27,446 nucleotides of DNA from an uncultured Dorea sp. (GCA_910584265.1 CAJTZE010000046.1:1-27446); one strand, 5' to 3'. Counted from the first letter of the stretch, positions 14,715-22,745 are shown. Program-made: numbers and translations. The notes: generated by a model not told the origin, from the letters alone.

Positions 14715-15143
14715 TTATTGCGTCTCAGTACCGGTCTGGGAATGTACATCCATGCCGGCGGCCTCGCGCAGATAACCAAGCTGTTCCACAGCCTTGTTGA
14801 AGGCGGCCAGATAGCTGCTCTTTTTCAGACAGCTTCGGACTTCCTCCAGAGGCATTCCGATATAGGCTGTGTTCTGCTTCGGAGTGATGAAAACAGAATA
14901 TCCCTCCATGTCGTAATAATCCACAAGCTTACCGTTAAAATCTACTACAAGGATCGTGAATACGCCCTTTTTGATCACGAAGAAAGCCTTTCTGCATGAA
15001 CCGGTTACCAGATGGCAGCCTTCGCCTTTGTGCTGTTTCTTTATGGTGTCGATTAGACTGTATACGCGCTTGAGCTGAATCCATGAAAAAATGCTCTGCA
15101 GTACATAGGCGGCAAATAAAATAGCCAATAGTGATCTAAGCAT
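14715..15143 (-). CDS. gutM: Glucitol operon activator GutM
   Basis: This 142-residue GutM-family protein starts with a hydrophobic anchor (MLRSLLAILFAAYVLQSIFSW) and continues with a basic segment and the soluble part (AFFVIKKGVFTILVVDFNGK, YIGMPLEEVRSCL). It is the first gene of the leftward glucitol operon, behind GAGGAGG. GutM is described as an auxiliary activator of glucitol operons in enterobacteria; the family is widespread in Firmicutes beside gutA/gutE. The membrane anchor suggests it senses or links to the transporter (inference). It is intact although the operon is truncated. Confidence 0.88.
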   Translation of the reverse strand: MLRSLLAILFAAYVLQSIFSWIQLKRVYSLIDTIKKQHKGEGCHLVTGSCRKAFFVIKKGVFTILVVDFNGKLVDYYDMEGYSVFITPKQNTAYIGMPLEEVRSCLKKSSYLAAFNKAVEQLGYLREAAGMDVHSQTGTETQ

Positions 15144-15282
15144 ATATAACGGCCTCCTCTCTTGAGATTATGTGAAAGTTGAAAATTACGGTTTGTTTAC
15201 TGTGAAATTTACTGAAAAATACATTTGAATTGCACTTATCCTATACAAAATGTTTGAAAAATGCAATATAATGGCATAAAGC

Positions 15283-15361
15283 GGAACAATTTCTACGTCC
15301 TTTGGGATGTGTAGTCTGCCCGGCTGTAACAATTGTTCCAAAGATTGTCGGTTTGTTGACA
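15283..15361. promoter_or_regulatory. Operator cluster between gutM and the sorbose-phosphate reductase gene
   Basis: In the 278-base divergent intergenic region, GGAACAATT (15283-15291) and AATTGTTCC (15331-15339) form a 9-bp inverted repeat; the right arm is part of the perfect palindrome AACAATTGTT (15328-15337). A third related site, GACAATTGC, overlaps a TTGACA -35-like box (15356-15361). These are good candidates for binding by the SorC-type regulator encoded at 16711. No close -10 box follows at normal spacing, as expected if activation is needed. Confidence 0.5.
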
Positions 15362-15421
15362 ATTGCTCTGCACAGCGATTAACATACAATTAATATAAAG
15401 AAAAGAGGAGTGGATCGAATT

Positions 15422-16684
15422 ATGAAAACAACAGCAGTCCGCCTTTATGGAGAGAAGGATCTCCGGCTGGAAAGCTTTGAACTGCCGGAGATGAAAGAAG
15501 ACGAAATACTGGTTAAGATTATTTCAGATAGCGTCTGCATGTCTACGTATAAGCTGGTGCAGCAGGGAGATAAGCATAAGAGGGTTTCTGAGAGCCTGTC
15601 GGAGCATCCGGCTGTTATCGGGCATGAACTGTCGGGAATAATCGTAGAGGCTGGAAGCAGGTGGAAGGATAAATATCAGAAGGGCATGAAATTTACGGTG
15701 CAGCCGGAGGTAACGATCGGCGGCGTTTCCAGAACAGTCGGATATAATTATGGAGCTTACGGCGGCGACAGTACGTATTCCATACTTCCGGCGGAGGTAA
15801 TGGAGACAGGAAGCCTGATCCTGTTTAAGGGGGAATCTTTCTTTGAGGCATCCTTATCAGAGCCGGCATCATGCATTATTGCAGGCTATCACCGGATGTA
15901 CCATACATCAAAAACCAGCCATCAGCACATCATGGGAGTAAAGGAGCAGGGAAGCCAGATTATATTAGGAGCCTGCGGTCCTATGGGGCTGGAATGCATT
16001 GACTATGCTCTACAGATCGATAACGGTCCCAGCCTGATCGTGGCTGTAGATGTTTCCGATGAACGGATCGCGAGGGCAGAAAAAATGCTGAAGCCGGAGG
16101 ATGACACGAAGAAGCTGATTTTTGTTAACAGCGGGAAGCTGGAAGATCCGGTAGAGGAGCTTAGGGCTTTGACGGCGGGGTATGGATATGATGATGTATT
16201 TGTATATGCTCCTGTAAGAGCGCTTATTGAGCAGGCGGATAAGCTTCTGGCAGAGGACGGCTGTTTGAATTTCTTTGCAGGTCCGGTGGATCAGTCACTG
16301 TCTGCAGAGGTGAACTTCTATAATGTGCATTATGCGAGGACCCATACGGTAGGATTTACCGGAAGCACCAATGAGGATCTGTATGAAGCTCTCAGACTCA
16401 TGGAAGAGGGACGTATCCATCCGACAGTAATGGTTACTCATATTGGGGGTCTGGAGAGTGCGGTGGATACTACATTGAATGTGCCGGGGATCCCGGGCGG
16501 TAAAAAATTGATTTATCCGCATATTGATCTGCCGTTGACGGCTATTGAGGATTTCCGGAAGCTGTCGGAGAAGGATGAACTCTTCGGGCGGCTGGCAGAT
16601 TCCTGTGACAGGCATCAGGGATGCTGGAATGCAGTGGCGGAGAGGATTCTTCTGGAGCATTATCAGGTTGATCTGACAAAATAG
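15422..16684 (+). CDS. sorE: L-sorbose-1-phosphate reductase-like zinc alcohol dehydrogenase
   Basis: This 420-residue medium-chain dehydrogenase begins at ATG 15422, with AAGAGGAG 11 bases upstream; GTG 15410 overlaps that site. It has an N-terminal GroES-like domain (DSVCMSTYK, HPAVIGHELSGII with the zinc His-Glu) and a Rossmann domain (IILGACGPMGLECIDYAL; AVDVSDERIARAEKML). The length and the pairing with a SorC-type regulator and glucitol PTS genes match SorE, which interconverts L-sorbose 1-phosphate and glucitol 6-phosphate using NADPH. Symbol and substrate are inferred from this context. The gene is intact, and 26 bases separate it from the regulator. Confidence 0.72.
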   Translation: MKTTAVRLYGEKDLRLESFELPEMKEDEILVKIISDSVCMSTYKLVQQGDKHKRVSESLSEHPAVIGHELSGIIVEAGSRWKDKYQKGMKFTVQPEVTIGGVSRTVGYNYGAYGGDSTYSILPAEVMETGSLILFKGESFFEASLSEPASCIIAGYHRMYHTSKTSHQHIMGVKEQGSQIILGACGPMGLECIDYALQIDNGPSLIVAVDVSDERIARAEKMLKPEDDTKKLIFVNSGKLEDPVEELRALTAGYGYDDVFVYAPVRALIEQADKLLAEDGCLNFFAGPVDQSLSAEVNFYNVHYARTHTVGFTGSTNEDLYEALRLMEEGRIHPTVMVTHIGGLESAVDTTLNVPGIPGGKKLIYPHIDLPLTAIEDFRKLSEKDELFGRLADSCDRHQGCWNAVAERILLEHYQVDLTK

Positions 16685-16710
16685 AGAGAAGGCCTTTAAG
16701 AGGCTGTATT

Positions 16711-17111
16711 ATGAGCGGGAAGCAGCGGAGGACAGGCACTGTGGGAGGAACAATAGATGTGGAGCTGCTGGTCCAGATTGCTCATTTATATTATGATGAG
16801 GAAATGACACAGCAGAAAATTGCGAAAAAGCTGAATATGAGCAGGTCGCTGGTTTCAAAATTACTGGCAAAAGCGAAGGAGAAGGGGATTGTTAAAGTTA
16901 CGATTTCTGATGAGGTGAACCGGCCGCATCAGCCCTTGGAAGCTCAATTAAAGAAGCTGTTCGGCTTGTCAGAGGTTATTATCACACCAGCGGATTCGGG
17001 GGCGAATAACCAGAAGCTGGCATAGGAGGCCGGACGGTATCTTACCAGAAGACTGTCGGAGGTCACAAAGGCGGCGGTTTCGGCGGGAAGAACGACAAGA
17101 GAGATCGCTGA
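16711..17111 (+). pseudogene. SorC-family transcriptional regulator, nonsense codon and truncation
   Basis: The N-terminal helix-turn-helix (QIAHLYYDEEMTQQKIAKKL, then NMSRSLVSKLLAKAKEKGIV) is characteristic of SorC/DeoR sugar regulators. The frame stops at TAG 17023-17025 after NNQKLA, but continues in the same frame with recognisable family sequence (EAGRYLTRRLSEV, VSAGRTTREIAE) up to about 17111, so the TAG looks like a nonsense mutation (for example from CAG). There the sequence joins the start of a tnpV gene on the opposite strand. The effector-binding domain of about 200 residues is lost, so only a 104-residue DNA-binding fragment could be made. Confidence 0.8.
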
Positions 17112-17168
17112 GTACCCATTTTCTTCGTGATAAGTTCCGCCTATTTCCTCAAAAATTGTTTTTGCCAT
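17112..17168 (-). pseudogene. tnpV transposon gene, 5' fragment
   Basis: Nineteen codons, MAKTIFEEIGGTYHEENGY, behind a GGAGGATTACAGC ribosome site, are the start of TnpV, a small protein of Tn4451-type and related clostridial mobilisable elements (recognition from memory). The frame then runs into antisense regulator sequence. The fragment marks a mobile-element footprint at the right border of the glucitol/sorbose block. The remaining 110 bases up to the next gene hold one strong hairpin and nothing else recognisable. Confidence 0.65.
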
Positions 17169-17236
17169 TGCTGTAATCCTCCGTTATGATTTGAATTTCC
17201 CCTACAATTCAATCACTCTGGCTGATTACAAAGCCG

Positions 17237-17272
17237 AAGGGAGAAGCTACTTCCTTATGTAGCCTCTCCCTT
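17237..17272. terminator. Strong hairpin downstream of the CBS-domain gene
   Basis: AAGGGAGA (17237-17244) pairs with TCTCCCTT (17265-17272), and GCTAC (17246-17250) with GTAGC (17259-17263), one mismatch between. It lies just after the stop codon of the leftward gene. The T tract is short on both strands, so it may work in either direction. Confidence 0.65.
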
Positions 17273-17280
17273 TAGGAGTC

Positions 17281-18549
17281 CTATTCTTTGTCTGCCGGTT
17301 CCGGCAGATACATATGCACCCGCTCGATGCGGTTTTTGTCTAATTTATCTACGACCATGCGGATACCGTCCGCAGTGGTGATCTCGTCACCGGCTTCCGG
17401 AAGTCTGTCCAGATGCTCGATGATCAGGCCGCCTACAGAATCGTAGTCGTCGGAGGAGAGCTTCAGGTTCAGCTTGCCGTTCAGCTCCTCTAAGTTAACG
17501 GAGCCTTCGATACTATATTCCCGGCCGCCAAGTTCTATAATAAAGTCCTCATCATTCTCATCATACTCGTCATGGATCTCTCCGACAATCTCCTCTAATA
17601 GATCCTCCAATGTGATAAGACCGGCAGTTTCGCCGTATTCGTCCAGCACAATGGCAATATTGAAGGATGCCTGCCGCATCTCGATCAGAAGCTCGGCCGT
17701 ATTCTTGTATTCATAGGTAAAATAGGCTTCCCGAAGAATGTCTCTTACATGGAAGTCATTCTTGTTGGTGTCATATAGCAGGAGATCCTTCATGTTGATG
17801 GTTCCGATCACCTGGTCGGTGGTCTCTTCAAACACAGGGAGACGTGTGAACTTGTCTTCGCGGAAGATGGCGATTAGTTCGTCGTAGGTGCTTTCTACGT
17901 CCGCAAAGGTTACATGAACGCGGGGAACCATAACATCCTTTGCCTTAGCATCACCCAGATCGAATACATTATAAATCATTTCCTTTTCTTCTGACTCGAT
18001 CACACCTTCCTCATGGCTCACATCCACGATGGTCCGCAGCTCGTTCTCTGTCATGAAGGTGCGCTTGGCATTGGGGTCTACCCTGAGAAGAGTCAGGATT
18101 CCCATGGCCATGCCGTTTACAATGGCAATCAGCGGAGTCATCAGCCTCATGAAAATACTAACAACCGGCGCATAGGCAAGAGATATCTTTTCTGCATGGA
18201 TTGTTGCCATGGTTTTTGGAGTAATCTCCCCAAATAACAGGATCAAAAGGGTCAGTATGCCGCTGGCAATTGCCACAAATGAGCCGCCTAAGCTGTAGGC
18301 TAAGGTGGTAGTCAATGAGGCAGCTGAAAGATTGACGATGTTGTTGCCGATCAGGATGGCGCTCAGCATCTTGCCGGAATTTTCCGTGATATGCAGAAGC
18401 GTTTTGGCGCGTTTGTTTCCTTCTTCAGCTAAGGTTCGGATCCGAATTTTGTTTACAGTAGTCATTGCAGTTTCCGCGGATGAAAAAAAAGCGGAAAGAA
18501 ATAATAATAACAGTAATACAATAAATTGTATGGCATCACCCGAGTCCAA
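17281..18549 (-). CDS. CNNM/CBS-domain membrane protein (hemolysin/CorC family)
   Basis: This roughly 422-residue membrane protein is likely involved in divalent cation (Mg or Co) export. The N-terminal CNNM domain has four hydrophobic segments (IQFIVLLLLLFLSAFFSSAET, LSAILIGNNIVNLSAA, IASGILTLLILLFGEITPKT, then IFMRLMTPLIAIVNGM). Two CBS domains follow (DVMVPRVHVTFAD; RDILREAYFTYEY and IVLDEYGETAGLITLEDLLE), then a C-terminal CorC_HlyC domain (DFIIELGGREYSIEGSVNLE). The start is uncertain: GTG 18561 overlaps the AAGGAG site, so TTG 18549, 11 bases after it, is preferred. The family name hemolysin is historical. It is divergent from murB and has its own promoter. Confidence 0.9.
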   Translation of the reverse strand: MDSGDAIQFIVLLLLLFLSAFFSSAETAMTTVNKIRIRTLAEEGNKRAKTLLHITENSGKMLSAILIGNNIVNLSAASLTTTLAYSLGGSFVAIASGILTLLILLFGEITPKTMATIHAEKISLAYAPVVSIFMRLMTPLIAIVNGMAMGILTLLRVDPNAKRTFMTENELRTIVDVSHEEGVIESEEKEMIYNVFDLGDAKAKDVMVPRVHVTFADVESTYDELIAIFREDKFTRLPVFEETTDQVIGTINMKDLLLYDTNKNDFHVRDILREAYFTYEYKNTAELLIEMRQASFNIAIVLDEYGETAGLITLEDLLEEIVGEIHDEYDENDEDFIIELGGREYSIEGSVNLEELNGKLNLKLSSDDYDSVGGLIIEHLDRLPEAGDEITTADGIRMVVDKLDKNRIERVHMYLPEPADKE

Positions 18550-18613
18550 TGATAAGTTCACTCCTTCTTTTTACGAAAATTATGCACAGGCATTTATGCA
18601 CTGTATTGGAAAT

Positions 18614-18642
18614 AATATACCGTATTTTGGGAAATATTGCAA
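18614..18642 (-). promoter_or_regulatory. Promoter of the CBS-domain gene
   Basis: Minus-strand TTGCAA (18637-18642), 17-base spacer, TATATT (18614-18619), about 53 bases before the gene. Confidence 0.6.
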
Positions 18643-18662
18643 GTATGGAAGAGGCGGATTGC

Positions 18663-18691
18663 TTTACAATAAATACAATTTAGTGTATGAT
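18663..18691 (+). promoter_or_regulatory. Promoter of the murB operon
   Basis: TTTACA (18663-18668), 17-base spacer, TATGAT (18686-18691), 33 bases before the murB ATG. Confidence 0.65.
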
Positions 18692-18724
18692 TTACAAAGA
18701 ATTATAAAAATGGGGTAAATATCT

Positions 18725-19636
18725 ATGAATCAGAGATTATATGAGAGACTGGCCGCCGCTCTTGTGGAGGAAAGGGTGCTTGTATCGGAGCCGATGAAGA
18801 AGCATACGACATTCCGGATCGGGGGACCGGCGGATTATTTTGTGATGCCGCAGTCGGAGGAGGAAGCTGCGGCGGCTATTGCTGTATGCAGAGAGGAGCA
18901 GGTGCCTTACAGTATTGTGGGAAATGGAAGCAATCTGCTGGTGTCAGATGCGGGGTACCGGGGGGTTGTGATCCAGATTTTCAAGGAAATGAGCGGAGTA
19001 GAGACAGAAGGAGTCCGCATATGCGCGCAGGCGGGGGCGTCCCTTGCCAAGATTGCAGGAGCGGCTCTGGAGGCAGGGCTTACCGGATTTGAATTCGCGG
19101 CCGGTATTCCCGGAACTCTGGGCGGTGCCTGTGTGATGAATGCCGGGGCATATGGCGGAGAGATGAAGGATGTGCTGGTAAATGTTACCGTGCTGGATGA
19201 GTCCGGAAGAATCAGGAAGATTGAGAATGCAGATCTGGAGCTTGGCTACCGTAGCAGCATCATTGCCAAAAAAGGATATATCGTTCTGGGCGCGGAAATC
19301 GAGCTAAAGAACGGCAGTCAGGACGAGATACGGGAGCGGATGAATGAGCTGAGGGAGAAGCGGGTTTCCAAACAGCCGCTGGAATATCCAAGTGCAGGAA
19401 GTACCTTTAAGCGCCCGGAGGGGTATTTTGCCGGGAAGCTTATCCAGGATGCGGGACTCCGGGGATTCCGGGTAGGTGATGCAATGGTATCGGAAAAGCA
19501 CTGCGGCTTTGTGATCAACGCGGGGGAAGCTTCGGCGGCAGAGGTTGATTCGCTGATGAGGCAGGTGTCAGAGCGGGTACAGGCGCAGTTTGGCGTAGCG
19601 CTGGAGCCGGAGGTTAAGAGACTGGGAGAATTTTAA
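18725..19636 (+). CDS. murB: UDP-N-acetylenolpyruvoylglucosamine reductase MurB
   Basis: This cytoplasmic flavoenzyme reduces UDP-GlcNAc-enolpyruvate to UDP-MurNAc with NADPH, the second committed step of peptidoglycan synthesis. FAD-binding motifs: TTFRIGGPADYFVMPQ (29-44), GNGSNLLVSD, and FAAGIPGTLGGACVMNAGAY. The C-terminal substrate domain has YRSSII, SAGSTFKRP (proton-donor Ser) and the final LEPEVKRLG with the catalytic Glu. The length of 303 residues is normal. It opens a four-gene operon; rapZ starts two bases after the murB stop codon. Confidence 0.95.
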   Translation: MNQRLYERLAAALVEERVLVSEPMKKHTTFRIGGPADYFVMPQSEEEAAAAIAVCREEQVPYSIVGNGSNLLVSDAGYRGVVIQIFKEMSGVETEGVRICAQAGASLAKIAGAALEAGLTGFEFAAGIPGTLGGACVMNAGAYGGEMKDVLVNVTVLDESGRIRKIENADLELGYRSSIIAKKGYIVLGAEIELKNGSQDEIRERMNELREKRVSKQPLEYPSAGSTFKRPEGYFAGKLIQDAGLRGFRVGDAMVSEKHCGFVINAGEASAAEVDSLMRQVSERVQAQFGVALEPEVKRLGEF

Positions 19637-19637
19637 G

Positions 19638-20519
19638 ATGAGATTTGTGGTGGTGACCGGCATGTCGGGAGCAGGCAAGAGGTCGGTTCTCAAGATGCTG
19701 GAGGATGTAGGATACTTTTGTATAGATAATCTGCCGATTCTGCTCGTGCCGAAGCTTGCTGAGCTTCTGGCGGTGCCGAATGCAGAGATTAATAAAGCGG
19801 CTTTAGGAATGGATATCCGGAGCAGGTATGGGTCGGATGACTTGATGCAGGCGCTGGATGAGCTGGATGCGATGGGACTTGCCTATGAGCTTCTGTATAT
19901 GGACGCTTCTGACGAGGTTCTGATCAAGCGTTATAAAGAGACCAGGAGAAACCACCCTCTTGCAGGAAACGGCAGGGTGGATCAGGGAATTATAAAGGAG
20001 AGGAAGACCCTTGCCCCGCTGCGGGGGCGGGCAGACTATATTCTGGATACCAGCAGGCTTTTAATCCGGGAATTGAAGCGGGAAGTCAATCATATATTTG
20101 TGGAGAATAAGGAATATAAGAATCTGTATGTTACGGTATTGTCCTTTGGGTTTAAGTACGGAATCCCCGGTGATGCAGATTTGATATTTGATGTAAGATT
20201 TCTGCCTAATCCATACTATATAGAAGAACTCCGCCCTTTGAGCGGTAATGATAAACCGGTACAGGAATATGTAATGGATAATGATAAAGCGGGGAAATTT
20301 CTGGAAATGCTGACGGATATGATCCGTTTTCTGATACCGAATTATATTACAGAAGGGAAGACCCAGCTTGTGATCGGTATCGGGTGTACCGGAGGAAAGC
20401 ACCGTTCAGTTACGCTTGCCAACGCACTGTATGAGGCATTGGCAGAGGCAGAGAGCGATTACGGAATAAAGATTGAGCACAGAGATATAGAGAAGGATGC
20501 AATTACAAAGGCAAAGTAG
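19638..20519 (+). CDS. rapZ: RapZ/YvcJ nucleotide-binding protein
   Basis: This 293-residue P-loop NTPase family protein is known in E. coli as an RNase adapter for the sRNA GlmZ and in Bacillus as YvcJ. The N-terminal Walker A region reads GMSGAGKRS (8-16); the usual Ser/Thr after GK is Arg here, with Ser next. YFCIDNLPILLVPKLAEL follows. The C-terminal domain has SFGFKYGIPGDADLIFDVRF and the RNA-binding-type loop GIGCTGGKHRSVTLA. It sits between murB and whiA, the conserved Firmicutes order. The Arg at the P-loop may be a lineage feature. Confidence 0.93.
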   Translation: MRFVVVTGMSGAGKRSVLKMLEDVGYFCIDNLPILLVPKLAELLAVPNAEINKAALGMDIRSRYGSDDLMQALDELDAMGLAYELLYMDASDEVLIKRYKETRRNHPLAGNGRVDQGIIKERKTLAPLRGRADYILDTSRLLIRELKREVNHIFVENKEYKNLYVTVLSFGFKYGIPGDADLIFDVRFLPNPYYIEELRPLSGNDKPVQEYVMDNDKAGKFLEMLTDMIRFLIPNYITEGKTQLVIGIGCTGGKHRSVTLANALYEALAEAESDYGIKIEHRDIEKDAITKAK

Positions 20520-20528
20520 GGATGGGCT

Positions 20529-21437
20529 ATGTCGTTTTCGGGTAAAGTAAAAGAAGAGCTGGCGGAACAGTTTCCGGGAGGGAGGCACTGCCTTCTGGCG
20601 GAACTGTCAGCAATCAGCACCATGTGCGGAATTTTCGGAGAGGATGGGGAAGGGGAGGAAATCCTTACTATTCATACTGAAAATGAGGCTATTGTGAGAA
20701 AATGCTTTACATTAGTTGAAAAAACATTTAATATAGGGGGTGAAGTTTCTTCGTACACTTCTATTCGGAGCAATCCGGAGACCGGCAGTAAGATGTACTA
20801 TTTCCTTGCACAGGGCAAGGGGCTTAAGGCTGTCCGGAATGCATCTGTGCAGGCGGTATGCTGTAAGAGGGCGTATCTGAGAGGTGCGTTTCTGGCCGCT
20901 GGTTCTGTCAGCGATCCAAGGAAGTCCTATCACTTTGAGATCGTATGCGGAACAGAAGAGACGGCGCAGTATCTGCAGCATTTAATGCTTGGTTTCCAGA
21001 TGGAAGCCAAGATCGTCAGGAGAAAGAAGAGTTACGTAGTATACCTCAAGGATGGAACCGGGATTGTGGATATGTTGAATGTCATGGAAGCGCACGTGGC
21101 ACTTATGGCGCTTGAGAATGTACGGATACTCAAGGAGATGCGCAACAAAGTGAACCGCAAGGTAAACTGCGAGACAGCCAACATTAATAAAACCGTGTCT
21201 GCCGCGGTAAAACAGATAGAGGATATCATTTATATCCGTGACAGCATTGGTTTTGATAAGCTTCCGGAAGGATTAAGGGACGCAGCCCTTACACGTCTTG
21301 AGCATCCGGAGGCGGCACTGAAAGAGCTGGGGGAGCTCTTGGAAACACCGGTTGGTAAATCCGGAGTGAATCACAGACTTCGGAAGTTAAGCGAGATAGC
21401 AGAAAAGTTAAGGGACGATCAGGGAGGGACAGCATGA
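20529..21437 (+). CDS. whiA: DNA-binding protein WhiA
   Basis: This 302-residue WhiA homologue has an N-terminal region plus LAGLIDADG-like repeats (RAYLRGAFLAAGSVSDPRKS, QYLQHLMLGFQMEAKIVRRK) followed by a C-terminal helix-turn-helix (PVGKSGVNHRLRKLSEIAEK). WhiA controls cell division or sporulation genes in Gram-positives; in Streptomyces it is required for sporulation septation. It lies ten bases after rapZ. In Bacillus a yvcK gene lies between these two; it is absent here. The whiA stop codon overlaps the start of the HPr-like gene. Confidence 0.93.
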   Translation: MSFSGKVKEELAEQFPGGRHCLLAELSAISTMCGIFGEDGEGEEILTIHTENEAIVRKCFTLVEKTFNIGGEVSSYTSIRSNPETGSKMYYFLAQGKGLKAVRNASVQAVCCKRAYLRGAFLAAGSVSDPRKSYHFEIVCGTEETAQYLQHLMLGFQMEAKIVRRKKSYVVYLKDGTGIVDMLNVMEAHVALMALENVRILKEMRNKVNRKVNCETANINKTVSAAVKQIEDIIYIRDSIGFDKLPEGLRDAALTRLEHPEAALKELGELLETPVGKSGVNHRLRKLSEIAEKLRDDQGGTA

Positions 21438-21691
21438 TTAAGAAACCTATCACATTCAAGTTGAACGAGGGCCTGGATGCCAGACCGATTGCTCTGCTGG
21501 TGCAGGAAGCCAATCAATATGCCAGCACGGTATATATTGAGGTAGAGAACAAGAAGATCAATGCCAAGAGTATTATGGGGATGATGAGCTTGCAGCTTGG
21601 CAATGGGGAGGAACTCACAGTAGTCGCTGACGGCGAGGACGAGGAGGACGCAATCCAGGGTGTAGAGAATTTCTTAGCATCCACGAACTAA
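21434..21691 (+). CDS. Crh-like HPr-family protein with Asp15
   Basis: This 85-residue protein has the HPr fold signature: GLDARPIALLVQEANQY around position 15, AKSIMGMMSL around Ser46, and the acidic ADGEDEEDAI end. HPr has the phosphorylatable His15 (GLHARP); Crh of Bacillus has Gln15. Here residue 15 is Asp, so it cannot carry phosphoryl groups in the PTS, while Ser46, the HPrK target, is kept. With whiA directly upstream, as in the Bacillus yvcL-crh pair, a role in catabolite repression through CcpA is the likeliest reading. The ATG overlaps the whiA TGA and a terminator follows. Confidence 0.88.
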   Translation: MIKKPITFKLNEGLDARPIALLVQEANQYASTVYIEVENKKINAKSIMGMMSLQLGNGEELTVVADGEDEEDAIQGVENFLASTN

Positions 21692-21700
21692 TACATACGG

Positions 21701-21733
21701 AGGAGGCATGGATGTGGGCATGCCTCCTTTTTT
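21701..21733 (+). terminator. Terminator of the murB-rapZ-whiA-crh-like operon
   Basis: AGGAGGCATG (21701-21710) pairs perfectly with CATGCCTCCT (21719-21728), followed by a T tract to 21733. Confidence 0.9.
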
Positions 21734-21751
21734 GTCATAAGGAGGTACAGG

Positions 21752-22666
21752 ATGAAGAAGATGTTGTTTGTATATAACCCGCGTGCAGGCAGGGGACTCT
21801 TGAGACAGAGCCTGTCGGACATTGTGGATATTTTTGTGAAAGCAGGGTATGATGTGGTAGTTTATCCTACGCAGGCATACAAGGATGCTTACCGGAAGAT
21901 TACAGAATTTACGGAAGAATATGACCTTGTGGTGTGCAGTGGCGGCGACGGCACCATTGATGAGGTGGTTACAGGAATGATGGGCAGGGAGAAGAAGATT
22001 CCCGTGGGATATATTCCGACAGGGACCACCAATGATTTTGCCAACAGCTTAAAGATTCCGAAGGATCTTCTTGCAGCCGCGGATAATGCAGTGAGCGGGA
22101 CACCGTTTTCGTGCGATATCGGACAGTTTAATGATGATGTGTTTGTATATATTGCCGCATTCGGCCTATTTACAGATGTATCCTATGAAACAAGACAGGA
22201 ATTGAAGAATGTGCTGGGGCATCTTGCATATATTCTGGAAGGGGCAAAGCGTTTGTTTAATGTTCCGTCTTATAAGATTAAGGTGATACATGACGAAGAA
22301 GTGATCGCAGATGAATTTATTTACGGTATGGTGACAAATTCAAGGTCTGTAGGCGGTTTCCGCAATATGATAGGGAAAAATGTGAAATTCGACGATGGAG
22401 AATTTGAAGTGACGCTGATCCGCAAGCCCTCGAATCCCATTGAGCTTCAGGAAATTATTGCGGCTCTATTGATAGAGCAGGTGGATACCAAGCACATGTA
22501 TACCTTCAAGGCAAAAAAGATATCCTTTGAGTCGGAGGCAGAGATACCATGGACGCTGGACGGAGAGTACGGAGGGGATCATGACTATGTCGAGATTATT
22601 GATCAGCAGTGCGCCATGAAGCTGATGGTTCCAGAGAAATATGTAGCAGAATTGTCGGCAGAATAA
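21752..22666 (+). CDS. Diacylglycerol kinase family lipid kinase
   Basis: This 304-residue member of the DagK/YegS/BmrU family phosphorylates diacylglycerol or a related lipid with ATP at the membrane. It has the N-terminal signature YNPRAGRG, the nucleotide motif SGGDGTIDEVV (about 67-77), GYIPTGTTNDFANSL and the later loop TLDGEYGG. The ribosome site AAGGAGG lies in the gap after the preceding terminator, so some readthrough or a promoter within the operon may serve it. The exact lipid cannot be told. Confidence 0.88.
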   Translation: MKKMLFVYNPRAGRGLLRQSLSDIVDIFVKAGYDVVVYPTQAYKDAYRKITEFTEEYDLVVCSGGDGTIDEVVTGMMGREKKIPVGYIPTGTTNDFANSLKIPKDLLAAADNAVSGTPFSCDIGQFNDDVFVYIAAFGLFTDVSYETRQELKNVLGHLAYILEGAKRLFNVPSYKIKVIHDEEVIADEFIYGMVTNSRSVGGFRNMIGKNVKFDDGEFEVTLIRKPSNPIELQEIIAALLIEQVDTKHMYTFKAKKISFESEAEIPWTLDGEYGGDHDYVEIIDQQCAMKLMVPEKYVAELSAE

Positions 22667-22682
22667 AACTTGACGTCTGTCA

Positions 22683-22709
22683 GGCTCCGTCCGGAGACCG
22701 GACGGAACC
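22683..22709 (+). terminator. Hairpin after the lipid kinase gene
   Basis: GGCTCCGTCCGG (22683-22694) pairs with CCGGACGGAACC (22698-22709) with one mismatch and an AGA loop. No T tract follows, so it is a weak terminator or 3' stabiliser. Confidence 0.45.
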
Positions 22710-22745
22710 GCATGGACAAAAAATGAAAAAAATTGAAAAAAATAC

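Noticed and set aside
16944..17168. A complete 74-residue minus-strand protein
   Set aside because: Only the first 19 residues resemble TnpV; the rest is antisense of the SorC regulator.
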